In this document: positions 27,560 through 35,587 of the stretch, piece by piece
How positions within the stretch are numbered: the stretch's first letter is position 1
How the letters are laid out: each line of letters starts with the position of its first letter
Assembly (NCBI RefSeq): GCF_002724055.1
Contig: NZ_BDQY01000003.1
Location: 1-64,000, forward strand
From: Tepidibacter mesophilus
Lineage (GTDB): Bacteria > Bacillota > Clostridia > Peptostreptococcales > Peptostreptococcaceae
Reading direction: 5' to 3'
DNA: 64,000 nucleotides
Position numbers and translations under genes: made by a program
Notes under the pieces: model-generated
What the model saw: only the letters and a program-made list of their open reading frames with translations
What the model was told of the DNA's origin: nothing
Databases searched by the model: none

Positions 27560-28944
27560 TGAAAAGCATAAAAAACCGTATATATAGGCAAAATGGAATT
27601 ATTATTATAAGCATTGTTTTGATTTTAGAAATAATATTTTTAATTACTGTAAGAAATTATTATTTTGAAAGTGTTAAAAATGAGTTAACAAATAAGGCAG
27701 ATGTGTCTAGTTCATTTTATAATAAAATTTTGATAAGTGAAAAAATCGATAAAAAAGCAAGATACATATTAGAGGATAGTTCGAAAGACAAAGTTTTTTA
27801 TATGCAGGTAATTAATTTAAACAAAACAATGATTATAGATTCATATGGATTAAATTCTACTGATACTCTAGAATCAGAAGATATAAGAGAAGCATTAAAA
27901 GGAAATGCAAAGGTTATAAAGCAAACTGATGAAAAAACTAATGAAAAGATTATGGCTATATCTGTTCCTCTTTATTATTTAAATAACATATCAGGGGTTT
28001 TAAGATATACAGTTTCTATAGAAGATATTGATAAAGCTTTTTCTATGATTTTTATAATTTCACTATTAGTAGGTATTATTGTAATTGTTATAACATTTTT
28101 ATTTAGTTCATTTTTAGCAAAAGAGATAGTATATCCTATTGAGGAATTAACTGATATTGCGCAAATAATGGCTTCTGGAGATTTTTCTAAAAAAGCTGTT
28201 AAAAGAAATAAGGATGAAATAGGCAGATTAGCAGATACATTAAATTATATGTCAGAAGAAATTCAAAAAAGCAACTTGATAAAAAATGAATTTATATCTT
28301 CTATATCACATGAACTAAGAACTCCGCTTACCTCAATACAAGGTTGGAGTGAAATTATGCTGACAGGTGATGTTGATAGTGAAGAGGATACAAAAGAAGG
28401 ATTAGAAATTATATATGATGAATCTAAAAGACTGACTGGATTAGTAGAAGAACTTCTAGATTTTTCAAAATTTGAATCTGGAAAAATAACTCTTGATTTA
28501 GAAAAGGTAGATGTAAATAAATTAATAATATCTGTTTATAATTATTTCAAAAAAAGATTCAAAAAAGAGAATATTAACGCGATTTTAGATATAGATGAAA
28601 ATATATCTTATATAAAAGGTGATATAAATAGACTCAAACAAGTTCTCATAAATATTATAGATAATTCAATAAAATTTTTAGATGAAAATAAAATAATAAC
28701 TATCAAAACTATATATATAGAAGAATTTATTTTAATAGAGGTACAAGATAATGGAGTTGGAATATCAAAAGAAGATTTAAAAAATGTAACTGATAAATTT
28801 TATAAGGGAGATTCAAAAAAAGCCGGTAGCGGAATTGGATTAGCAATATGTAAAGAAATAGTAAGTATGCATAAAGGCGAGTTTAATATTGATAGCGTTG
28901 AAGGCGAAGGTACAAAAGTAACTATAAAAATACCTAAAGTGTAA
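27559..28944 (+). CDS. Membrane sensor histidine kinase
   Basis: 461 residues. TM1 at about 12-31, extracytoplasmic sensor of about 130 residues (a single-Cache/PAS-like fold is plausible), TM2 at about 161-185, HAMP (YPIEELTDIAQIMASGDF), HisKA with the phospho-acceptor His251 (SISHELRTPLTSIQGW), and the HATPase domain with N box (INIIDNSIKF), G1 (DNGVGIS) and G2 (GSGIGLAI). It pairs with the response regulator just upstream. The signal sensed is unknown; flanking lipoproteins suggest an envelope cue. Confidence 0.95.
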   Translation: MKSIKNRIYRQNGIIIISIVLILEIIFLITVRNYYFESVKNELTNKADVSSSFYNKILISEKIDKKARYILEDSSKDKVFYMQVINLNKTMIIDSYGLNSTDTLESEDIREALKGNAKVIKQTDEKTNEKIMAISVPLYYLNNISGVLRYTVSIEDIDKAFSMIFIISLLVGIIVIVITFLFSSFLAKEIVYPIEELTDIAQIMASGDFSKKAVKRNKDEIGRLADTLNYMSEEIQKSNLIKNEFISSISHELRTPLTSIQGWSEIMLTGDVDSEEDTKEGLEIIYDESKRLTGLVEELLDFSKFESGKITLDLEKVDVNKLIISVYNYFKKRFKKENINAILDIDENISYIKGDINRLKQVLINIIDNSIKFLDENKIITIKTIYIEEFILIEVQDNGVGISKEDLKNVTDKFYKGDSKKAGSGIGLAICKEIVSMHKGEFNIDSVEGEGTKVTIKIPKV

Positions 28945-29028
28945 ACTAGTTGTAACTACAAAATGTGATATGTGTACTAAAATATAATTAATGAATTAAA
29001 CAATTAGTATTGAAAAGGAGAGATTTGT

Positions 29029-29727
29029 ATGAATCTAATAAAAAAAATATTTTGTTTAACGTTGATATTATTAATGACTGTTATTGGGGTTGGATGTACT
29101 AATGCTGATAATGAAGTTAAAGAAGATTCAAATGAAAAAGTATATAGTAATGAGCTTTCAAGTTATTTTCCTTCGGTAGAAGGAACTGTTTTTAACTATT
29201 TTGGAACAGTTGAATATGCTCAGACATTAACACTGAATAAAGTTACAGATAATAAAGATCTATTAACATTAAATTTTAAGGGAGAAATATTAGATGTATC
29301 TGATGGTGAAGGACCTTCAAAAGAAGACAGAGTTATAGAAACGAAATATACAATAAATAAAGATGAAGTTAAAGAGATACAAAAAAATTTAACAAGAAGA
29401 TTTTCTCAATCAATAATTAAAGATCAAGTTGTTTTAAAATTGCCTATTGAAGTAGGAAATACTTGGGATCAAAAATTTAATATAGATGGGAAAGAATATA
29501 CTGTAAAAACAAAAATTACAGATGTATCTAAAGACGATAAAAATAAAAATATAGTAAGAACTGAAACTATAATTAACGGAATAGAAAATTATCCTGAAAA
29601 TACGTATAAGGAAATAAAAATATTTAAAGAAGGAAAAGGACTTGTAGAATTTAAAAATACAATTCTTTTAGGAGAAACTAAAAATCCTTTTGAGTTTGGA
29701 TATATGTTATTTGAATCAGAAAAATAA
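29029..29727 (+). CDS. Lipoprotein of unknown function
   Basis: 232 residues. Lipobox GVGC at about residues 20-23 after a hydrophobic signal. The body is beta-rich, with FPSVEGTVFNYFG near the start and LPIEVGNTWDQKF in the middle; such paired G-x-x-W/F segments recall TapB-like or DUF-type clostridial lipoproteins, but no name is certain. AAGGAGAG precedes the ATG. It sits about 85 bases after the kinase and may be a target or accessory of that system. Confidence 0.7.
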   Translation: MNLIKKIFCLTLILLMTVIGVGCTNADNEVKEDSNEKVYSNELSSYFPSVEGTVFNYFGTVEYAQTLTLNKVTDNKDLLTLNFKGEILDVSDGEGPSKEDRVIETKYTINKDEVKEIQKNLTRRFSQSIIKDQVVLKLPIEVGNTWDQKFNIDGKEYTVKTKITDVSKDDKNKNIVRTETIINGIENYPENTYKEIKIFKEGKGLVEFKNTILLGETKNPFEFGYMLFESEK

Positions 29728-29835
29728 TAAATCTAAGATTACCCTAAAAGTTAATAGAATATGTAGCAATATATAATTATATGAGATATAATTAATATTG
29801 ATAATTATTACTATTTACATAAGGGGGGGATTTAT

Positions 29836-30162
29836 GTGCTAAATTCTATAATACTATTCATATTAGCAGGGATTGCAGAAATTGGTGGGGGTTATTTGAT
29901 TTGGATTTGGTTAAGAGAAGGTAAGACGTATGTTTATGGTATAATTGGAGCCATTATTTTAATTATATATGGAGTAATACCAACTTTTCAGAAGTTTCCA
30001 AGCTTTGGAAGGGTATATGCAGCTTACGGAGGAATATTCGTTTTTCTATCTATATTATGGGGATGGGGAATAGATAAGAAGACTCCTGATATGTTTGATT
30101 TTATAGGTGGAGCAGTATGCTTAATAGGAGTAGGTATAATTCTTTGGGCTCCAAGGCATTAA
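29836..30162 (+). CDS. YnfA family small membrane protein
   Basis: 108 residues with four transmembrane helices. The YnfA/UPF0060 signature is clear: FILAGIAEIGGGYLIW at the start, GRVYAAYGGIFVFLSILWGWGID in the middle, and DFIGGAVCLIGVGIILWAPR at the end. Related in fold to small multidrug resistance transporters; substrate unknown. GTG start at 29836 after a GGGGGGG run. A reverse R2 repeat begins at its stop codon. Confidence 0.93.
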   Translation: MLNSIILFILAGIAEIGGGYLIWIWLREGKTYVYGIIGAIILIIYGVIPTFQKFPSFGRVYAAYGGIFVFLSILWGWGIDKKTPDMFDFIGGAVCLIGVGIILWAPRH

Positions 30163-30240
30163 AAATTCGTCTAGTCGCTACGCACTGACTCATATCGCCA
30201 ACGATCCCTACGGGCTCCGTTGCTTAAAAATGGTTGCTAG
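30161..30240 (-). repeat. R2 compact intergenic element, copy d
   Basis: Reverse-oriented copy: AAAAATTCGTCTAGTCGCTA, CGCACTGACTCATATCGCCA, ACGATCCCTACGGGCTCCGT, TGCTTAAAAATGG. It begins right at the ynfA-type stop codon, so it is transcribed into the 3' end of that mRNA. Confidence 0.9.
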
Positions 30241-30299
30241 TGTAGTTGTTTAATTATAGATATTCATAGGTTGGCAATTATATATTTTACTTAGAGACA

Positions 30300-30327
30300 A
30301 AAAAAGAGTGCGTATGCACTCTTTTTT
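30300..30327. terminator. Bidirectional terminator between ynfA-type and rubrerythrin genes
   Basis: AAAAAGAGTGC pairs with GCACTCTTTTTT around GTAT. A runs on one side and T runs on the other allow use from both strands; it serves the rubrerythrin gene on the minus strand. Confidence 0.88.
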
Positions 30328-30335
30328 GATTTATA

Positions 30336-30884
30336 TTATTTACCAAAGTGTCTTTTTAATAAACCATTGAAAGCTGAACCATGTCTAGCTTCATCTTTAC
30401 ACATTTCATGAACTGTATCATGGATTGCATCTAAGTTTAATTGTTTAGCTTTAGTAGCTAATTCTTTCTTACCAATGCAAGCACCGTGCTCTGCATCTAC
30501 TCTCATTTGTAAGTTCTTTTCAGTGCTATCAGTTACAACTTCTCCTAATAACTCTGCAAATTTAGCAGCATGCTCTGCTTCTTCCCAAGCTATTCTCTTG
30601 TAAGCTTCTGCTACTTCTGGGAATCCTTCTCTATCAGCTTGACGGCTCATAGCAAGGTACATACCTACTTCTGTACATTCTCCTAAGAAGTTTTGACGAA
30701 GACCTTCTATTATTTCTGGATCAACATCTTTAGCAACTCCAACAAAATGCTCATCAGCCCAAGCTAATTTTGTTTCATCATGTGCTATAAATTGATCTTT
30801 AGGAGCTTTACATTGTGGACATACTTCTGGTGCATGTTCCCCCTCGTGAGTGTAACCGCATACTTTACATATAAATTTTTTCAT
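30336..30884 (-). CDS. Reverse rubrerythrin (peroxide reductase)
   Basis: 182 residues. The rubredoxin-like domain comes first ([10 protein letters not shown]...CPQCKAP) and the four-helix diiron domain second ([53 protein letters not shown]). This order is the reverse of classical rubrerythrin and matches the clostridial reverse rubrerythrins, which reduce H2O2 and O2 with NADH-derived electrons. The ATG at 30884 was chosen because GGGGAGGT sits eight bases upstream; a TTG at 30902 is not favoured. Confidence 0.95.
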   Translation of the reverse strand: MKKFICKVCGYTHEGEHAPEVCPQCKAPKDQFIAHDETKLAWADEHFVGVAKDVDPEIIEGLRQNFLGECTEVGMYLAMSRQADREGFPEVAEAYKRIAWEEAEHAAKFAELLGEVVTDSTEKNLQMRVDAEHGACIGKKELATKAKQLNLDAIHDTVHEMCKDEARHGSAFNGLLKRHFGK

Positions 30885-30982
30885 AATTAAATACCTCCCC
30901 AATTAAATTAAATGTTTTTCTAATTGATATATACCTAGAAAAAAAAATTTTAAACATAAAATTTAAAATTTCCCATAAAGAA

Positions 30983-31011
30983 ATTATATTATATAAGATA
31001 TATTAATTCAA
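30983..31011 (-). promoter_or_regulatory. Promoter of the reverse rubrerythrin gene
   Basis: On the minus strand: TTGAAT (complement of 31006-31011), 17 bases, TATAAT (complement of 30983-30988). It faces away from the marR-type promoter. No PerR box was recognised by eye. Confidence 0.65.
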
Positions 31012-31084
31012 GAAGCTATGTAATAGTACATACTAATAAAGAAAGTTACAACCTAGAAGGAATGACTATATATGTAGAAAATAC

Positions 31085-31140
31085 TTTACAAAATAGCGAA
31101 AATATTCTAAAATATTAGTTAGTTAGTGTTAACTAATATT
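31085..31140 (+). promoter_or_regulatory. Promoter with overlapping palindromic MarR-type operator
   Basis: TTTACA (31085-31090), 17 bases, TAAAAT (31108-31113). AATATTAGTTA (31111-31121) and TAACTAATATT (31130-31140) form a perfect 11-bp inverted repeat that covers the -10 end and the start site. Its position and TTAGTTA...TAACTAA form are as expected for autorepression by the MarR protein encoded next. Confidence 0.75.
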
Positions 31141-31169
31141 AAGAAAATGTAATTTTTCAGGAGGAACAA

Positions 31170-31631
31170 ATGAAGTTAGAAGAAAGTCTGTTGGAGATGG
31201 AAGAATATATTCATAAAAAATACAAAAATCATATAGAGAAAATTATGAGTAACCAAGAATTTTCAAGATTTAGTATAAATCATATGTATTATTTGGAATA
31301 TATATATACACTTAATAATCCAACTTTTAGTCAATTAGCTCACGCTTTAAATGTTAGTAAGCCCTCTGTTACTGCTATGATAAAAAGATTAACAGATAAA
31401 GGGTATGTAAAGAAATTGAATTCAGAGCAAGATAAAAGGGAGTTTCATATATACTTAACTGATAGAGGAAAAGAGATTTTGGATGCAGAGCTTGAAATTT
31501 ATAAAAGTTTTGCTGATAAAATATCTGAATGCTTATCTGAAGATGAAATGAAATTATTTTCATCTTTAGTATTAAAAATTACATCAAAGATAAAAAAGGA
31601 AAATACTATGGAGGTTATAGAATGCAATTAG
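31170..31631 (+). CDS. MarR family transcriptional regulator
   Basis: 153 residues with the winged-helix pattern: TFSQLAHALNVSKPSVTAMIKRL (recognition helix) followed by the wing KGYVKKLNSEQDKREFHIYLTDRG. Dimerisation helices lie at both ends. AGGAGG precedes the ATG. A palindrome covers the likely promoter, so it probably represses its own operon, marR-hutP-antiporter. It overlaps the next gene by 10 bases. The ligand is unknown. Confidence 0.9.
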   Translation: MKLEESLLEMEEYIHKKYKNHIEKIMSNQEFSRFSINHMYYLEYIYTLNNPTFSQLAHALNVSKPSVTAMIKRLTDKGYVKKLNSEQDKREFHIYLTDRGKEILDAELEIYKSFADKISECLSEDEMKLFSSLVLKITSKIKKENTMEVIECN

Positions 31632-32044
31632 ATAGTACTCATATAGCAAAGGCATCTATTAAGATAGCTATAACAAGCTCAAGAGAAGATGAACAAAGGG
31701 TGATAAGAGAGTTAGAAAAAGAAGGTATAAAATCAGCTGCAGTTGATATAGGGGGAAATTTAATACAGTCTATACCTAAGGTTATAGAACGAGCACTTGT
31801 AGCATCTAGAAGAAGTGGAGTTATAAAAGAGTGCCATGTACATGATGGAGCAGTAGTAGGAGCGGCTAGAGAGGCAATAATGCAGGTAGCTTCAAAGGCA
31901 AATGGAATGAATGTAGGAGGAAAAATAGGTATTACAAGGCATAAAGAGCATTTAAGTGTTTGTATATTTATGAGTATGGGACTTTTACATTTGAATGATG
32001 TTGTTGTTGGTCTGTGCCATAGGTCAATACCAGATATATATTAG
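31622..32044 (+). CDS. HutP family protein (RNA-binding antiterminator-like)
   Basis: 140 residues. It follows the clostridial HutP pattern: IKIAITSSREDEQRVIRELE near the start, VDIGGNLIQSIPKVIERALVASRRSGVIKE, GAVVGAAREAI, and the C-terminal LSVCIFMSMGLLHLNDVVVGLCHR. In Bacillus HutP is a hexamer that, with histidine and Mg2+, binds UAG-rich RNA and prevents termination in the hut operon. No hut gene is in the window, so its target is open. It overlaps marR upstream; GGAGGT precedes the ATG. Confidence 0.82.
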   Translation: MQLDSTHIAKASIKIAITSSREDEQRVIRELEKEGIKSAAVDIGGNLIQSIPKVIERALVASRRSGVIKECHVHDGAVVGAAREAIMQVASKANGMNVGGKIGITRHKEHLSVCIFMSMGLLHLNDVVVGLCHRSIPDIY

Positions 32045-32056
32045 TTTAAAACAGTG

Positions 32057-32083
32057 CCAAGGGATATTACATCCCTTGGTTTA
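32057..32083 (+). terminator. Hairpin between hutP-like and antiporter genes
   Basis: CCAAGGGAT (32057-32065) pairs with ATCCCTTGG (32071-32079). The T tail is weak (TTTAAAATTG), so it may reduce and not end transcription into the antiporter gene, or be an RNA target. Confidence 0.55.
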
Positions 32084-32125
32084 AAATTGTTTAGGATAAA
32101 TTAAAATAGAAGGAGATTATTAACA

Positions 32126-33328
32126 ATGAGTGATTTTATCAGTTTGGCATTGGCACTTATTTTTGGAGTTTTACTTGGCAAGGCTATGAATAAAATGAAT
32201 ATGCCTGCAGTTGGGGGATACATAGTAGCAGGTCTTATAATCGGAGTATCGGGATTTAATATTGTTAATGAACAGGTAATAGAGGAATTATCTTTTATAA
32301 GTGATGTTGCACTTGGAATAATAGCTTTTAATATTGGTAGTGAATTTAAGATACAAGAGATGAAGAAGTTAGGAAAGAATATATTTATAATAGCCTTTTG
32401 TGAGGCCATGGGAGCATTTATTCTTGTTACTGGAATAATGATTGCACTTGGTCAAAATATACCTACAGCACTTATATTAGGTTCGATATCATCAGCTACT
32501 GCACCGGCAGCTACTGTCATGGTACTTAAAGAGTATAAGGCTAAGGGTCCTTTAACTAGTACATTACTTGGAGTTGTTGCAGTTGATGATGCAATATCTC
32601 TTATGATATATGCAGTTGCGGCATCTATTGCAAAGGTTTTTCTAAAACATGAAGTTTTAACTGTATCAAAGGTAATTATTCATCCTTTAACAGAAATAGT
32701 TTTATCTATAGGTGTAGGAGGATTAATTGGAATATTATTGTGTTATCTACTTAAAAATGCTAAAAATGAATCTGAACTTTTAACTTTTGTTATTGCAAGT
32801 ATTGTTTTAATTGTAGGGGTAGCCCTTCAATTTAATTTATCTCCACTTCTTTGCGCTATGGCAAGTGGAATAATGGTAACAAATGTATCAAGCAAAGCAA
32901 ACAAATCATTTAATATACTTGAAAAATGGTCACCTCCAATAACCGCAGCATTTTTTACACTAGCAGGTTCTAGACTTGATGTTTCTTTAATTCCTAAGAT
33001 AGGGCTTTTAGGAGTTATGTATTTATTATTTAGAATAGTTGGAAAAGTAGGAGGAGCATCTATTGGAGGAACAATTTCAAAGGCACCTATTGTAGTCAAA
33101 AAATATATAGGGCTTGGTCTCTTATCACAAGTAGGGGTGGCTATAGGACTTGCAATAACTGTAGGAAGAGAGTTTCCTGGGACATCTCTTGGAGAAATTG
33201 TAATTACTATACTTATGGCTACAACTATAATCACAGAGATAATAGGGCCTGTTGCAACTAAGATGGCAATTAAAAAAGCAGGTGAAAGTTCAGTTTTGAA
33301 AGAAATGGATGAAATACAAGTTAAGTAA
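32126..33328 (+). CDS. Cation:proton antiporter, CPA2/Kef-like
   Basis: 400 residues with about 12-13 transmembrane segments and no cytoplasmic TrkA-N domain. Family marks: GKAMNKMNMPAVGGYIVAGLIIG at the start, SATAPAATVMVLKEYKAKGPLT, VDDAISLMIYAVAAS (the ion-binding Asp pair) and GLGLLSQVGVAIGLA. It would exchange Na+ or K+ for H+. AAGGAG precedes the ATG. It is the last gene after marR and hutP-like, so its expression may respond to the MarR ligand. Confidence 0.88.
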   Translation: MSDFISLALALIFGVLLGKAMNKMNMPAVGGYIVAGLIIGVSGFNIVNEQVIEELSFISDVALGIIAFNIGSEFKIQEMKKLGKNIFIIAFCEAMGAFILVTGIMIALGQNIPTALILGSISSATAPAATVMVLKEYKAKGPLTSTLLGVVAVDDAISLMIYAVAASIAKVFLKHEVLTVSKVIIHPLTEIVLSIGVGGLIGILLCYLLKNAKNESELLTFVIASIVLIVGVALQFNLSPLLCAMASGIMVTNVSSKANKSFNILEKWSPPITAAFFTLAGSRLDVSLIPKIGLLGVMYLLFRIVGKVGGASIGGTISKAPIVVKKYIGLGLLSQVGVAIGLAITVGREFPGTSLGEIVITILMATTIITEIIGPVATKMAIKKAGESSVLKEMDEIQVK

Positions 33329-33407
33329 AAAAATTAGCTTTATGCTATCGTATGCCTCATGTAGCCAACGATTATTAGGGGCTACGTTACTTAAAAATAG
33401 TTGTAAG
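33328..33407 (-). repeat. R2 element, copy e (degenerate)
   Basis: Reverse, diverged copy. TAGCCAACGATTATTAGGGGCTACGTTACTTAAAAATAG aligns with the R2 core in reverse (ATCGCCAACGATCCCTACGGGCTCCGTTGCTTAAAAATGG), while the other half (GCTATCGTATGCCTCATG) has drifted. It begins at the antiporter stop codon. Confidence 0.6.
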
Positions 33408-33486
33408 TGTAGATTTTCATTCAATGTTATTAACAGGTTCAAAACTATATAGGTTAATATAATAAAACTATAAAACTTAATATATA

Positions 33487-33515
33487 TTGACATAGTATAT
33501 TAAGTTTTATATAAT
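33487..33515 (+). promoter_or_regulatory. Consensus promoter of the TrpX-family transporter operon
   Basis: TTGACA (33487-33492), exactly 17 bases, TATAAT (33510-33515): a perfect sigma-A promoter. The start is expected near 33522, giving a leader of about 175 bases before the first gene. Confidence 0.88.
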
Positions 33516-33539
33516 AGATTTTAAATTCAGAATAAAATG

Positions 33540-33667
33540 TAGAGTAGGAAGTTCGTAGAAGATTAGTAGAAGAGTAGTTTTGTAGTATAGTAGATATGTA
33601 GGATGGTAGGTATGTAGGGTAGGTTTATTAACTTTGGTTAAAAACTCTCATACGGGAGTTTTTTTTT
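33540..33667 (+). promoter_or_regulatory. Attenuator leader with tandem UAG octamers before an ABC transporter operon
   Basis: From 33567 to 33622 seven consecutive octamers fit TAGNNNNG (TAGAAGAG, TAGTTTTG, TAGTATAG, TAGATATG, TAGGATGG, TAGGTATG, TAGGGTAG). More TAG/GAG triplets lie at 33540, 33545, 33556, 33564, 33572, 33588 and 33620. A hairpin TTAAC/GTTAA (33628-33641) and a terminator (AAAACTC 33641-33647 with GAGTTTT 33656-33662, then Ts) follow. Arrays of UAG/GAG triplets before a terminator are how TRAP-type proteins sense tryptophan, but the 8-base period differs from the usual 5-6. Confidence 0.7.
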
Positions 33668-33697
33668 ATACAATTAAAAATTTAGGAGGATGGTAGT

Positions 33698-34690
33698 ATG
33701 GTAGGAAAAAAGAATTTTAAAATGGTTGTATTAATTATCTTATTAGTTGTATCTTTAGTAGGATGCAAATCAGTGGACACTTCAAAGGATGACAAAATCA
33801 AAATTGGAATAACTCAAATAACAGAGCACCCAGCTCTAGATTTAGCAAGAGAAGGATTTATCGAAGCTCTTAAAGATAATGGATTTGAGGATGGAAATAA
33901 TATAGAGATAGATTTTCAAAGTGCTCAGGGAGATATACCTACATCTCAGACTATAGCACAAAATTTCGTATCTCAAAATAAGGATATGATATTTGCAATA
34001 TCTACCCCGTCAGCTCAAAGTGCATTCAATTCTACAAATAAAATCCCAATATTAATAACAGCAGTAACAGATCCTGTAGAAGCGGGATTAGTAAAGTCTA
34101 TTGAAAAAACTCAGACAAATGCAACAGGAACTAGTGATATTACACCTGTTAATAAGCAGTTTGAACTTATAAAAAAGTTAGTTCCAAATACTAAAAAAGT
34201 AGGAGTTATATACAATACAAGTGAAATAAACTCTAAAATTCAAGTGGATATGGCTAAAGAAGAAGCTAAAAAAATTGGATTTGATATAGAAGTAGTTGGA
34301 GTAAGTAGTGTGAATGAGGTATCTTCTGCAATAGATAAATTGATTCAGACTGTGGATGTTGTATACACTCCAGCAGATAACTTAGTTGCATCTTCAATGA
34401 GTTTAATATCAAATAAATGTAACGAAAAAAACATACCTATAATAGGGGCAGAAGAATCTCACGTTAAATTAGGAGCTTTAGCTACACAAGGAATAGATTA
34501 CAAGCAGCTGGGATATGAAACGGGTCTTATGGCTGTTGAAGTTTTAAATGGGAAAGAACCTCAAGAGATGAGTATTGAACACATTAAAAATACTATGCTC
34601 GTTATAAATGAGAACGTATCTAAAAAGCTGAATATACAAATACCAGATGACTTGAAATCTAAGGCACAGTCTATTAAGGAGGAAAACTAA
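33698..34690 (+). CDS. ABC transporter substrate-binding lipoprotein, TrpX family
   Basis: 330 residues. Lipoprotein signal with lipobox LVGC at about 20-23. The mature part belongs to the ABC_sub_bind family (KIGITQITEHPALDLAREGF, QSAQGDIPTSQTIAQNFVSQ, ITAVTDPVEAGLV, YTPADNLVASSM, GIDYKQLGYETG). Known members bind tryptophan (TrpX of streptococci) or tyrosine (a C. difficile lipoprotein), so an aromatic amino acid is the likely ligand. AGGAGG precedes the ATG. The permease gene begins at the base after its stop codon. Confidence 0.9.
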   Translation: MVGKKNFKMVVLIILLVVSLVGCKSVDTSKDDKIKIGITQITEHPALDLAREGFIEALKDNGFEDGNNIEIDFQSAQGDIPTSQTIAQNFVSQNKDMIFAISTPSAQSAFNSTNKIPILITAVTDPVEAGLVKSIEKTQTNATGTSDITPVNKQFELIKKLVPNTKKVGVIYNTSEINSKIQVDMAKEEAKKIGFDIEVVGVSSVNEVSSAIDKLIQTVDVVYTPADNLVASSMSLISNKCNEKNIPIIGAEESHVKLGALATQGIDYKQLGYETGLMAVEVLNGKEPQEMSIEHIKNTMLVINENVSKKLNIQIPDDLKSKAQSIKEEN

Positions 34691-35587
34691 ATGGACTTAA
34701 TTATAAGTATACTCGAGCAAGGCTTGATATTTTCTTTAATGGCATTAGGAGTATATATAACATACAAGATATTAGATTTTCCTGATTTATCAGTAGATGG
34801 AACGTTTGCACTTGGAGCATCTGTTACAGCAGCTCTTTTGGTTAAAGATATAAATCCAGTTATTGCAACATCAGTATCTATTATAGCTGGATGCATAGGA
34901 GGAATTGCAACTGGAATACTTCATGTCAAATTTAAAATAACTAACTTACTATCGGGTATATTGGTTATGACAGCTTTATATTCTGTAAATCTTAGAATAA
35001 TGGGAAAGTCAAACATCCCATTATTCAACCAAAATACTGTATTTGATATCAAAATAGAAAGTATATTAATAATATTTATAATAGCTCTTTTTGCAAAAAT
35101 TTTATTAGACATTTTTCTTAGAACAAAACTGGGTTTTGCTTTAAAAGCATGTGGAGATAACGAAAAACTTATAACATCTCTTGGTATAGATATAGGAAAT
35201 ATAAAAATAATAGGACTTATGATATCAAACGGACTAGTTGCACTTTCAGGGTCTTTGTTAGCTCAATACCAAGGATTTTCAGATGTTACAATGGGAAGTG
35301 GTATTATAGTTATGGGTCTTGCATCTGTAATATTTGGAGAAGCCGTTTTGAAAAAATTCTCATTCATAAAGACTACTACAATGGCTGTTATAGGATCTAT
35401 TTTATATAAATTCAGTACAGCTCTTGCATTAAAAATTGGATTTAATCCAACTGATTTAAAATTGATAACAGCACTAATAGTAATATTTGCTATTGCTTCT
35501 AATAATGCCAAATTCAAATTAAATCTAAACTTTATAAAAAGAGGTGATAGAGATGATTCAAATAAGAAACTTATCCAAAACATTTAA
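34691..35587 (+). CDS. ABC transporter permease, TrpY-like
   Basis: 298 residues, about 8-9 transmembrane helices of the branched-chain amino acid permease type (BPD_transp_2). Marks: DLSVDGTFALGASVTA near the start, LSGILVMTALYSVNLRIMG, FALKACGDNEKLITSLGID, and SNGLVALSGSLLAQYQGFSDV. AGGAGG precedes the ATG within the upstream gene's end. The ATPase gene overlaps its 3' end by 35 bases. Its partner substrate-binding protein suggests aromatic amino acid uptake. Confidence 0.9.
   Translation: MDLIISILEQGLIFSLMALGVYITYKILDFPDLSVDGTFALGASVTAALLVKDINPVIATSVSIIAGCIGGIATGILHVKFKITNLLSGILVMTALYSVNLRIMGKSNIPLFNQNTVFDIKIESILIIFIIALFAKILLDIFLRTKLGFALKACGDNEKLITSLGIDIGNIKIIGLMISNGLVALSGSLLAQYQGFSDVTMGSGIIVMGLASVIFGEAVLKKFSFIKTTTMAVIGSILYKFSTALALKIGFNPTDLKLITALIVIFAIASNNAKFKLNLNFIKRGDRDDSNKKLIQNI

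Noticed and set aside
31622-32044. Bacterial microcompartment shell protein
   Set aside because: Size and small-residue content suggested it at first, but the sequence order and end (LLHLNDVVVGLCHR) fit the HutP family better.
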